In this document: in pieces, positions 33,030 to 40,790 of the stretch | How positions within the stretch are numbered: position 1 is the stretch's first letter | Layout of the letters: each line of letters opens with the position of its first letter | Assembly (NCBI GenBank): GCA_002343775.1 | Contig: DDSH01000006.1 | Span: 195,984-259,983 of the forward strand | Length of the DNA: 64,000 nucleotides | Origin: Anaerolineales bacterium UBA2395 | GTDB taxonomy: Bacteria > Chloroflexota > Anaerolineae > Anaerolineales > Villigracilaceae | Direction: 5' to 3' | Made by a program: the position numbers and the translations under genes | Notes under the pieces: model-generated | What the model was told of the DNA's origin: nothing | Seen by the model: the letters and a program-made list of their open reading frames with translations, nothing else | The model's database searches: none

Positions 33030-33893
33030 ATGCAAAGACTGGCTGAAAAAATTCGTTTGTATTTGCCGCTGATCAAGTCACCGCAAACGGGGTTGTTGGT
33101 GTTTACCGGGCTTGCGGGTTATATGAGTTCGCGTTGCCCGATTTTCCATCTCGGTACGTTGATCGGTTTGTTCGTCAGCCTGCTGACATCCATCAGTGGC
33201 AGTACCATCTTGAACATGTGGTGGGACCGTGACATCGATGCGAGGATGAAGCGCACACAAACGCGTCCGCTGGCATCGGGAAGAATTTCTCCGAAGGAAG
33301 CGCTGGTTGTAGGGCTGGCACTTTCCGTGTTTGGCGTTGGCATAGCCTTTGCGATGGATAAGTTATATGGCGTGATCATACTGGCTGGCTGGTTCTTCGA
33401 TGTGGTAGTGTACAGCATGTGGCTTAAACGACGCTCTGCCTGGAGCATCGTTTGGGGCGGCATTTCGGGCGCAATGCCCATTCTGGCGGGTCGTGCGCTC
33501 GGTTTCGGCGCAATAGACCAGGTAGGTGTCATGCTTGCATTTGGGATTCTGTTTTGGATTCCCACTCACACACTGACCTTCAGCATGAAATTCGCCAAAG
33601 ACTACGCGGATGCCTGTGTGCCTACATTTCCCTCCACGTACGGGTTGACGGTTACCCGAGCAACCATCGGTGTCTCATCCATGCTGGCGGCGGGGGCGAT
33701 GATCGCGGCAGGTTACGGTATCGGTATGGCGTGGGGCTTTCTGCGTCTGCTCGGCGTGCTTTCAGCAGGGTTGCTTATGCTGGCGGTGACAGTCACGTTC
33801 CGTCCTTCCGAGCGGGTTAGTTTTGGCTTGTTCAAATATGCATCCATTTATATGCTTGCAGCAATGATTCTGGTTATGCTCGAGGTGATGTGA
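33030..33893 (+). CDS. ctaB: Protoheme IX farnesyltransferase (haem O synthase), UbiA family
   Basis: 287 residues, about nine helices. The first Asp-rich motif NMWWDRDIDARMKRTQTRPL is characteristic of haem O synthases, and LKRRSAWSIVWGGISGAMPI matches the second conserved region. It farnesylates haem B to haem O, required by some haem-copper oxidases. It could be another UbiA prenyltransferase, but the first motif favours CtaB/CyoE. The gene follows the SUMF1-domain gene by 16 bp. Confidence 0.85.
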   Translation: MQRLAEKIRLYLPLIKSPQTGLLVFTGLAGYMSSRCPIFHLGTLIGLFVSLLTSISGSTILNMWWDRDIDARMKRTQTRPLASGRISPKEALVVGLALSVFGVGIAFAMDKLYGVIILAGWFFDVVVYSMWLKRRSAWSIVWGGISGAMPILAGRALGFGAIDQVGVMLAFGILFWIPTHTLTFSMKFAKDYADACVPTFPSTYGLTVTRATIGVSSMLAAGAMIAAGYGIGMAWGFLRLLGVLSAGLLMLAVTVTFRPSERVSFGLFKYASIYMLAAMILVMLEVM

Positions 33894-33974
33894 TGCATCT
33901 CCCAGCCCTCGACATACCTTCCTCCTGCTGATAACACAGTTGTTTATGGCAGGTCTCAACGAAAGGAGTAAACA

Positions 33975-34685
33975 ATGTCCAAAAATAGTTTCTTCGCAAA
34001 GTTCCTGCGCTTCATTGGCATCGTGCTGATGGGGCTGACAGGCGGGTTCACCCTGCTCGGCGGAATCGGCACGACCTGCGCCGCGCTCTTCCCCACCAAC
34101 TATGATAGCATGGCTCCATTGGCTCCGTTCCAATGGCTGTACATCCTGTTTGTATTGACCGGCATCGCCCTCGGTGTATGGGGGATTTGGGCGACGGTCA
34201 AACTTGTACGAGGAACTTCTGATTCCTACAAGATGAGCATGCAGGCGTTGGTCGTAGGCGTGGTGATCGGATTCATCCACATCTATGCCTCGCGCACGTT
34301 GCGCGGCGCGTCCATGCCTGTGGATGCAGTGGTGTACACCACTGTCCTCACGCTAATCATCTTTTTGTTCCTTCGCATCCCGTTCATCTGGCAGGGTGTG
34401 GATTTCACAGAAGGTAGTACAAAGAGAAATCTGCCTGCGGGTGGCGTGGCAACGATCCTGCTCGGCATCATGACGCTGACCATCCAGCATACAATGGCAT
34501 CCACGCACACATGGGACGGTGTGAATTATGCGGATGTGTTCAACACGTCCATGACGGTTATCGGCTTGGGTTTGTGGTTGATGGGGTTGAGTGTTTTTCT
34601 CGGTATGGCGATGAACATGGAAAGAATTCCAGCGATTGCGCAACTAAAAAAAAGCTGGTGGATGAACTTGCCGCTGAAGCGATGA
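33975..34685 (+). CDS. Polytopic membrane protein with possible -1 frameshift extension
   Basis: 236 residues with about six hydrophobic helices in zero frame, ending LKKSWWMNLPLKR. Near the end, eight A residues (34646-34653) lie in register A-AAA-AAA. A -1 shift there would continue as KKLVDELAAEAMIDGK and further to a stop at 34798, giving about 37 more residues than the zero-frame product, with a charged helical tail that looks more natural. This may be programmed slippage, a strain-specific indel or a sequencing error. No family recognised. AAAGGAG precedes the ATG. Confidence 0.65.
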   Translation: MSKNSFFAKFLRFIGIVLMGLTGGFTLLGGIGTTCAALFPTNYDSMAPLAPFQWLYILFVLTGIALGVWGIWATVKLVRGTSDSYKMSMQALVVGVVIGFIHIYASRTLRGASMPVDAVVYTTVLTLIIFLFLRIPFIWQGVDFTEGSTKRNLPAGGVATILLGIMTLTIQHTMASTHTWDGVNYADVFNTSMTVIGLGLWLMGLSVFLGMAMNMERIPAIAQLKKSWWMNLPLKR

Positions 34686-34822
34686 TCGATGGCAAGCGCG
34701 ACATTCAGGTGGAGATTCGAGCCAAGATCATGAATCTGACGGTGAGAAAAAAACTACTGGATTTTCAGAATGGTGGTGAAATCGTAGCTCGACTGTAGCG
34801 ATCAGCTTCTAATTAAAAAAAC

Positions 34823-34868
34823 CCTTGACAGTTCTGAGAAAAGGAATGGGATTGTCAAGGCGTTTTTT
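34823..34868. terminator. Bidirectional terminator-like hairpin
   Basis: CCTTGACA pairs with TGTCAAGG across a 22-base loop; T-runs follow on both strands (TTTTTT on plus, TTTTTTT on minus). The same CCTTGACA/TGTCAAGG stem occurs at 46335, there extended by four more pairs. Confidence 0.65.
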
Positions 34869-34890
34869 ACATCCTGTCCCTGTTTGGAGC

Positions 34891-34965
34891 AGGGCGTGGT
34901 ATGTATTAAGTGTGTTTCAATGTGGGTCGAAACTTAAACCAATATACATGATACATACCGCGCTA
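34891..34965 (+). repeat. Dispersed 26-bp repeat, copy 3 (palindromic form)
   Basis: Core TTAAACCAATATACATG then ATACATACC at 34934-34959. The left arm GTGGTATGTATTAAG at 34896 is largely complementary to the right end of the core (GATACATACCGCGC), so the whole unit can fold. The right flank AGACAGATC is shared with copy 4. Confidence 0.7.
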
Positions 34966-35131
34966 GACAGATCTTTGTGCAACTTGGAATATAAAAACAA
35001 GAGCAAAAAGGCTAAAACCTGATGTTCCATTGAAACAGCCAAAGTTCCCACATTGTCCCCTGAACTCATCGAGGAACTTTTTCCCGCTCAAGTTCGTTAT
35101 GCGGTGGTTCAAGAGACCGTAAAGGACCTTT

Positions 35132-35503
35132 TTGTCAACAATGAGTATCAATACTCCCTTCCCCGCCTGGCACATGCTGGGAGAACTCGTACTTCCCATC
35201 GTCAAAAGCACGGACCAGGCTGTCCATACCTGGTTGGTGGAGGTACTCATGCCTCTCAACTTGTCATCAGAGTTTATGGGAAGGGTATTGGGGTCTGCTC
35301 AAGAGTCTGTTGGAAATACGATTAATCCCAACTCTGAATCTGCTCTCTCTCATATCCACATCTCGATCCTTGTGCCGCGCGGACACATCCCATCGAGAAA
35401 GTCCTGGGGATTTTTCCACATCGAAAGGATAGAGGCAGGTGTAGACAGCAGTGATGAAATTCACCACGCCATCGAATTTTATTTGTATGTTGAGGGGGAA
35501 TAA
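35132..35503 (+). CDS. Small cytoplasmic protein of unknown function
   Basis: About 123 residues from a TTG start that has AAAGGA five bases ahead; an ATG nine bases later is the alternative. Content: hydrophobic N-terminal third (AWHMLGELVLPIVKSTDQAVH), then HIHISILVPRGHIPSRKSW and a C-terminus IHHAIEFYLYVEGE. It looks like a folded domain but no family is recognised. It ends 4 bp before the stop of the convergent regulator gene. Confidence 0.5.
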   Translation: MSTMSINTPFPAWHMLGELVLPIVKSTDQAVHTWLVEVLMPLNLSSEFMGRVLGSAQESVGNTINPNSESALSHIHISILVPRGHIPSRKSWGFFHIERIEAGVDSSDEIHHAIEFYLYVEGE

Positions 35504-35507
35504 CCGG

Positions 35508-38072
35508 TTACTTCAAAACTTCTTGCGCCCACTCTTCGGTTGTCTTTTGCTTTGCGTGGTTCTCTGCCACTTTGATCTGGTCGGCTGTCAGGCGTGATGA
35601 GATCGCTTCACGCAGTTTTTCGCTACGGGCACGCAGGTGCGGGGTCACGGAAGGATGCGAGATGATGGACAAGGTCGCCGCCAGCTTTGTCTCTGGCGGG
35701 ATACCGTTCTCCATCTCTATAAATGAAACCAATGCACTCAGGATGATAAGCGTCCATTTGTTGTCGCGGGCGGCGGCATAGGCTTCAAGAAACAACCGTT
35801 TCGCTTCTTCATGCGACCGAAGCGCAGCGTACGCTTGCCCGAGGTGGATGACAGGCTGCATGGCGTTCAACTGGTCGCCGATCTCCCTGTAAAGTTTGAT
35901 GCTGCATGAGAAGTTTTCCAACGCCTCTTCGTTTTGACCTTGTGCCAGATCCGCCATCCCAAGCATATCCGACCCAAATGCCTGTGCCCAACGATCCATG
36001 TTGGCATTTGCAAGCGCATTACTCTCACTCAAAATGGAACGGGTCTCTTCGATGCGGTTGAGCGCAAAGGTTACCATGCCAAGATATAACATGCAAAAGA
36101 CCAATCCGCGCGGGTCGCCGACGGAACGCCAGATATTCAAGCTCTCGGTCAATTGCTGGTAGGCTGCGTTCAGATTGCCCTCTTGATAAGCCACTATACC
36201 AAGCACATTGACGGAGATGGCTGTGTGCCACGGCGTCAGTGACCTGCTATGGTTGAGACTTTCCGTTGTCAGTCTACCCGCTTTAGAGATCTCACCCTGC
36301 ATCAGAGCAAGGTATCCCCAATTGCCATAAATGTAATACAGGATTTCAGGGTCGTTGTGTTCGCGGGCGATTTCCAAGCTTTCTGCAAGCAGTGTTGTTG
36401 CCCGCTCTGTGTTGCCTTTGCGGAATTCGAACCAGCCCACCTGATCGACCAACGCGGCAAAAGAGGATTTCTCCTGCATGCTTTTGAGGCTGCCTGGCGC
36501 CCCACTTACACGGAACTTATTCATGGCGGCTGTGAATGCAGAGAGTGCTTCATCGTAATGAGCATTCACTTCGAAGTACCAGTTCAAACAGGGGGACATC
36601 CTGCGCAGGATATCCAACCGTCCCTGTTCGACAGCCCAGTGCCAGCCCGCCAGCCAGTTTGATGTCTCTGAGCGTATCAGCTGCTTTGTCTGCAATTGTT
36701 GCACGCTTTTGAAGGGAGTCTCCAATGCCGCAATCCATTCGGCAAAGTACAAAGAGTGTTTCTCGGAGGCTTCTCTTTCCTCTTTGGAATCCGGGTGGAG
36801 TTGGGCAAAGGCGTACTGACGAATCAATTCGTGCAGGTTGTAGCGGTCGGGGTTGCGGTTGAAGCGCAGGAGGGATTTATCCACCAGCGAGGAAAGTGTG
36901 GAAAGGGTCGCTCCCATCGCCTTGATGGCGGCTTTGCGCGTAAACCCGCCCTGGAAAACGGATAGCCGCTTGAGCACTATGCGTTCCTGTTCTGTCAGAA
37001 GTGCCCACGAGTGATCGAATACGGCTTTGATCGAACGATGACGCAAAGGAACATCGAGCATTTTGGTTTCAAGGAGATCAAGGCTTTTCTCAAGTTCTTG
37101 CGCGATCTCGCGGCAGGACAATGTCCGCACCCAGGAGGCGGCGAGTTCGATGGCGAGAGGTAATCCGCCCACAAGTTTGCAAATGCGGATCAATGCCCCA
37201 GCGTCTTCCGATTCCATTGAGAAGGTTTGCGAAGCTTGACGTGCGCGTTGGAGGAAAAGCAAGACTGCACTGTTGTTTTCAATGTTTTCGTTTGCTTGTT
37301 CAGGGATCGGGAGCCCCTGCACTTCGAATAGCCATTCCCATTGCAGGCGCAACTGCTCGCGGGAGGTGATAAGCATTTTGATTTGCTGGGTCTGTTGAAG
37401 GAGATTGCCCAGCAGGCTGGCTCCTTCAACGAGATGTTCCATGTTATCGATTACCAATAAAACATTCTTTCCTTGAAGGAAGGCTGCGACTTGCACGAGC
37501 GGTTCAGCGGGACCTGAGAACGCCACCCCAAGCACATCCGCAATCGCAGGGACGATGGACTCGGTCATGCCGACGCCAGCGAGGGAGATGAAGTATACGC
37601 CGTCGCTGAAATGGGATTCGAGTTGGCGTCCTGCTTCGATGGCAAGACGGGTCTTGCCGATTCCGCCTACGCCTGTCAATGTGAGCAGGCGGCAGGCGGG
37701 TTCAAGCAACTGGCGGGTGATCACATTGACTTCGTGTTCACGCCCGACGAGCGGGGTGGGAGGAAGGGGCAGATAGCCAGGATTCAGTTTGGGAGGTGAA
37801 ACAGGTTCGATACGGGAAAGAGGCGGGATGGCGTCCAGGTTGGAGGTGCTTTTTTCCTGTCTGGCAATTTTGAGGAAGAGGGTGTGTTGGTCAGCGGGGA
37901 TGTCCAGTTTTTTGGCAAGCAGTTCGGCGATTTGGCGAGAGGGACGACGTTCGTCCGTCTCGATCTTGAGCACAAGCGAAACAGAACATCCCACCTGCTT
38001 TGCGAGTTCCTGTTGTGTCAGGTCGAGCGCTTTTCGTCTTTTTCTGACCCAGATTCCGAATGAATGATCCAC
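35508..38072 (-). CDS. HTH-XRE / NB-ARC / TPR regulator (STAND ATPase), copy A
   Basis: 854 residues from the GTG at 38072, the same length as its paralogue at 40791. Residues 1-65 form a XRE helix-turn-helix (SFGIWVRKRRKALDLTQQEL, GCSVSLVLKIETDERRPSRQ). The NB-ARC module has P-loop LTGVGGIGKTRLA (about 135) and Walker B LLVIDNMEHL. TPR-like repeats with FRKGNTERATTLLAESLEIA fill 450-820. Such proteins act as ligand-gated regulators. It is divergent from an ECF sigma gene, with a 30-bp block conserved at the paralogous locus. Longer in-frame starts exist but lie outside the aligned region. Confidence 0.88.
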   Translation of the reverse strand: MDHSFGIWVRKRRKALDLTQQELAKQVGCSVSLVLKIETDERRPSRQIAELLAKKLDIPADQHTLFLKIARQEKSTSNLDAIPPLSRIEPVSPPKLNPGYLPLPPTPLVGREHEVNVITRQLLEPACRLLTLTGVGGIGKTRLAIEAGRQLESHFSDGVYFISLAGVGMTESIVPAIADVLGVAFSGPAEPLVQVAAFLQGKNVLLVIDNMEHLVEGASLLGNLLQQTQQIKMLITSREQLRLQWEWLFEVQGLPIPEQANENIENNSAVLLFLQRARQASQTFSMESEDAGALIRICKLVGGLPLAIELAASWVRTLSCREIAQELEKSLDLLETKMLDVPLRHRSIKAVFDHSWALLTEQERIVLKRLSVFQGGFTRKAAIKAMGATLSTLSSLVDKSLLRFNRNPDRYNLHELIRQYAFAQLHPDSKEEREASEKHSLYFAEWIAALETPFKSVQQLQTKQLIRSETSNWLAGWHWAVEQGRLDILRRMSPCLNWYFEVNAHYDEALSAFTAAMNKFRVSGAPGSLKSMQEKSSFAALVDQVGWFEFRKGNTERATTLLAESLEIAREHNDPEILYYIYGNWGYLALMQGEISKAGRLTTESLNHSRSLTPWHTAISVNVLGIVAYQEGNLNAAYQQLTESLNIWRSVGDPRGLVFCMLYLGMVTFALNRIEETRSILSESNALANANMDRWAQAFGSDMLGMADLAQGQNEEALENFSCSIKLYREIGDQLNAMQPVIHLGQAYAALRSHEEAKRLFLEAYAAARDNKWTLIILSALVSFIEMENGIPPETKLAATLSIISHPSVTPHLRARSEKLREAISSRLTADQIKVAENHAKQKTTEEWAQEVLK

Positions 38073-38112
38073 AAGTGTATTTAGGTTGAATGATCGGCGA
38101 AACGACGCCGAA

Positions 38113-38185
38113 ATTGTACTACTTTTTGTCCAGTTTCTTGTGCTGATTAGCAACACCCGCTCCAGGCTGAAAAAGAATAAAGTAG
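38113..38185. promoter_or_regulatory. Conserved intergenic block A (regulator/sigma pair)
   Basis: ATTGTACTACTTTTTGTC then CAGTTTCTTGTG (38113-38142) agrees at 27 of 30 positions with 43396-43425. At the same distance (44 vs 43 bp) both loci have AAAGAATAAAGT/AAAGAATATAGT, a -10-like element ahead of the sigma gene. It is a good candidate for the binding site of the adjacent XRE-domain regulator. Confidence 0.65.
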
Positions 38186-38230
38186 GCATGGTGTTGAGTA
38201 ATCGCTTTGGAAGTATTTGAGGAGATCGGA

Positions 38231-38848
38231 ATGAATACCCAAATCCATGATGAAGCCCTGGTGCTGGCAGCTTCGAAAGGCGATCTGGAGGCATTCAACC
38301 AGTTGGTGCTGAGTTATCAGAATCTAGCCTACCACCACGCATACTCGCTGATGGGCGACCCAGCTTCTGCCGAGGATGTTGCGCAGGAGAGTTTTGTGAA
38401 GGCGTTCCAGGCGTTGGGCAGTTTTCGCGGCGGGTCATTCCGCAGCTGGCTGTTGCGGATCGTGACCAATTGCGCCTATGACATTCTGCGGCGTTCGCAG
38501 CGGTACCCGTTGCAACCGTTGTTTCCTGAGGATGATGACGGCGAGGAGTTGGAGTCTGCGCCGTGGCTTGCCGACCCATCTGCTTCGGTGCAGGATGCGG
38601 TGGAACAGGCTGAGTTCTCGGAGGAAATCCGTGGGTTGATGGAACAGTTGCCTGATGCATATCGTAATGTGCTGACGCTAGTCGATATCTATCAGTTCGA
38701 TTATTCGGAGGCGGCTCAGACTCTGCGTGTGCCGATCGGCACTGTGAAAAGCAGACTAGCACGAGCGCGGTTGCAAATGAGGGATATGTTGAAGGGTGTA
38801 TTGGATGATACATCCTTATTGAAGACGACAAACCTCCTGTGCTCATAA
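38231..38848 (+). CDS. ECF-type sigma factor, copy A
   Basis: 205 residues; region 2 at about 10-85 (FNQLVLSYQNLAYHHAYSLM, AEDVAQESFVKAFQAL) and region 4 at 140-195 (LPDAYRNVLTLVDIYQFDYSEAAQTL, VPIGTVKSRLARARLQMRDM). An acidic linker, FPEDDDGEELESAPWLADPS, joins them and is also present in copy B. GGAG lies ahead of the ATG. No anti-sigma gene is adjacent; control may be transcriptional through the divergent STAND regulator. The next gene encodes a lipoprotein. Confidence 0.9.
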   Translation: MNTQIHDEALVLAASKGDLEAFNQLVLSYQNLAYHHAYSLMGDPASAEDVAQESFVKAFQALGSFRGGSFRSWLLRIVTNCAYDILRRSQRYPLQPLFPEDDDGEELESAPWLADPSASVQDAVEQAEFSEEIRGLMEQLPDAYRNVLTLVDIYQFDYSEAAQTLRVPIGTVKSRLARARLQMRDMLKGVLDDTSLLKTTNLLCS

Positions 38849-38988
38849 AACAGGAAGATCATCATGTGCGATTTTTATAAAACATTTTAGGTCACATTCC
38901 GGAACAAATACGTGCCCCACATCGTTATCTGTTCGTTCAAAAGGTTAACCATCCTTTTTCTAAAATCTTTTATTTGTGAGGAGAAAAC

Positions 38989-39729
38989 ATGAAAACAAAA
39001 GCCCTATCGTTCCTGTTGTTGAGCCTTTTCCTGCTGCTCAATGCCTGTTCGCCACTGTCCACCGTCGTAAGCGAATCTGGGCAACAACCCATGCCCGTCG
39101 AATCGTACGATGTACCATCCACTGATGATCAGCCCATAACGGTGGATCAGGTTGAGGTGGAGACTAGTCAGCCACTGATCCCAGATACTTGGGTGACTTA
39201 CAATAGCGCCAATCCGCAATGCGGATATGCAATCAGCTACCCGCCAGAAATGCAAGCCGCTGAGCAAACCCCGTATAGTCAGATACTTCGTTTCAACCTG
39301 CCAGATTCAGATGCCGGCATCCCAAATTTCATCTACATGTCCGTGGTTACTCCTGAAATCCAAAAGATGGTCGAGGATGGTGTCTATAACCATGATGTCT
39401 ACAATTATGACCCAGCGGCAACATCAATCATGGTAAATATGCAGGCTGGCGAGAGCAAATCAGTACACCCGGTACCAGATATGGAAACAGGATTTACCTT
39501 TGAGCGTAAGCTGGATACACAAATTAGCGGTTACATTGCTCAAACCTATGAGAATATCCATCCATGGGAGTTTCCCAGCGGGACGAAGGAGATTCGATAT
39601 CTCCTGTCATTGGACGGGTGCATTTACCTGATTGGTGGATACGTAGATACAACCCAGTCGAATCAACCTGGTGCGATTATGGAAGATCTTTTCCACCAGA
39701 TTATCGCTACCATGCAAGTGACGCCGTGA
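38989..39729 (+). CDS. Lipoprotein of unknown function
   Basis: 246 residues with lipobox LNAC (MKTKALSFLLLSLFLLLNAC). Mature part: Pro/Val/Asp-rich linker, then CGYAISYPPEMQAAEQTPYS, reminiscent of PsbP-like or DUF-type domains found in lipoproteins, and a C-terminal half with LLSLDGCIYLIGGYVDTT. Two Cys may form a disulfide. A GAGGAG site precedes the ATG. It lies 140 bp behind the ECF sigma gene and ends with a strong terminator; it is a possible target of that sigma factor. Confidence 0.7.
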   Translation: MKTKALSFLLLSLFLLLNACSPLSTVVSESGQQPMPVESYDVPSTDDQPITVDQVEVETSQPLIPDTWVTYNSANPQCGYAISYPPEMQAAEQTPYSQILRFNLPDSDAGIPNFIYMSVVTPEIQKMVEDGVYNHDVYNYDPAATSIMVNMQAGESKSVHPVPDMETGFTFERKLDTQISGYIAQTYENIHPWEFPSGTKEIRYLLSLDGCIYLIGGYVDTTQSNQPGAIMEDLFHQIIATMQVTP

Positions 39730-39787
39730 GTGGTAGTCATCGTGGAAATTATGTGTTGCAGCAGACCAATATAGACTTTCAGTAAAT

Positions 39788-39824
39788 AAAACCCGCTGGG
39801 ACTGCATCTGCGCCAGCGGGTTTT
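39788..39824 (+). terminator. Rho-independent terminator after lipoprotein gene
   Basis: A 12-bp stem AAAACCCGCTGG / CCAGCGGGTTTT with a 13-base loop; the T-rich right arm serves as the U-tract and the mirror A-run allows activity in both directions. Confidence 0.75.
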
Positions 39825-39987
39825 GGATGGACTGCTGTGGAGTTGTATTTTTTTCTTATATAGTAACTATGCCAGACCCAACACAACTTCAAGTGAGTAA
39901 CTTGTCAGTAAAGAGTATTTGATGGGTCAGTATTAAGCAGGCTAGTTTAGGGCTGGAAACCAATTTGTAAACATCAAGAAATGGCTT

Positions 39988-40014
39988 GATTGTTTATGGG
40001 AATGTTTTAAACGA
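39988..40014 (+). repeat. GATTGTTT...GTTTTAAA element, copy 2
   Basis: Begins GATTGTTTATGGG and ends AATGTTTTAAACGA. It lies immediately ahead of the N-terminally truncated transporter gene, at the point where the missing 5' half of that gene would be expected. Confidence 0.65.
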
Positions 40015-40020
40015 TAGTCC

Positions 40021-40752
40021 ATGTTGTCAGCGATGCCGTTACAAATATGCTCTCGTCGCTCCTGCCCACGTCGCAAAAAAATTTTCTCTATCGGAGCCGG
40101 ACCCGTGGGCTTGCTTACTCTCACAGGCATTCTCTCCAATGTGGCATTTGTGACATTTACAAGTGCCATGCCGTTATGGTTGGTCCACTCGCACGAAGTT
40201 TCATACGACTCAACGTTGATCGGTTGGACGTTGTCTGCGTTTTCACTGGCGGCAGCGTTGGGCGGAGTTGCGGGTGGAATAATCAGCTCCCGGCTGGGTA
40301 CGAAGCGTTTGATCGTCATTTCAAGTTTGTTGGCACTTCTTCCACTCAATGCCATCTTCTTCCTTATCCCGGGGTCAGTATCCTATTTTGTAATGGTCAT
40401 CCTTGCGGGTGCATTGATCAATGCGGGTATGCCGTTGTTGATCGTGAGCGCACAAGACCTTTCGCCAAAGAACGCGGCGACGGCGTCTGGCATGTTGATG
40501 GGTTTTTCTGCCGGGGTTGCCGGGCTGATCTATGTGGGTATTGGTCAGTTGCAGATGACGATGGGTTTGGTTCCTGCCATGAGCATCGGTTATCTCGCAT
40601 TGATCGCGGCAGGCGTGTCAGCGGTCATCGCTTTCAAGTCACGCCAGTCTGCTACACTTAACCTCACTCCCAGTGAGATATTAAATTGTGTCTGCTCGCC
40701 CTGCATTGACCAGAATATTGAAGCATATCCATATCGGACTTATGCTCCCTAG
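40021..40752 (+). pseudogene. MFS transporter, C-terminal half only (Fsr-like)
   Basis: The conceptual product contains only the second six-helix bundle of a major-facilitator protein, with the typical central Gly-rich segment IISSRLGTKRLIVISSLLAL and the later NAATASGMLMGFSAGVAGLI, like fosmidomycin-resistance transporters. Real homology starts near 40075 (SIGAGPVGLLTLTGILSN); the first 20 codons look random. There is no upstream half. The gene is therefore a decayed remnant, truncated next to the dispersed element at 39988. Confidence 0.75.
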
Positions 40753-40790
40753 AAATACAGCCCATCTCGCAGAAGAGATGGGCTGTATTT
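40753..40790. terminator. Bidirectional terminator between convergent genes
   Basis: A 16-bp perfect stem AAATACAGCCCATCTC / GAGATGGGCTGTATTT with a 6-base loop, directly between the MFS remnant and the stop of the regulator gene at 40791. Confidence 0.75.

Larger units (their letters stand above)
34799..35131. other. Repeat-containing spacer
   Basis: Holds a hairpin with flanking A- and T-runs (34823-34868), copy 3 of the 26-bp repeat (34891-34965) and then 35000-35131, for which only weak reading frames exist. The order hairpin then repeat is the same as at 46335-46535. Confidence 0.45.

Noticed and set aside
34511..34798. Separate gene from the upstream ATG of this frame
   Set aside because: The first half of the frame is the shadow of the membrane-protein gene; only the part after the A8 run looks protein-like, which is better explained as a frameshift extension.
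38295..38846. 183-codon frame opposite ECF sigma copy A
   Set aside because: Pro/Thr/Arg-rich shadow; the sigma factor on the other strand is certain.
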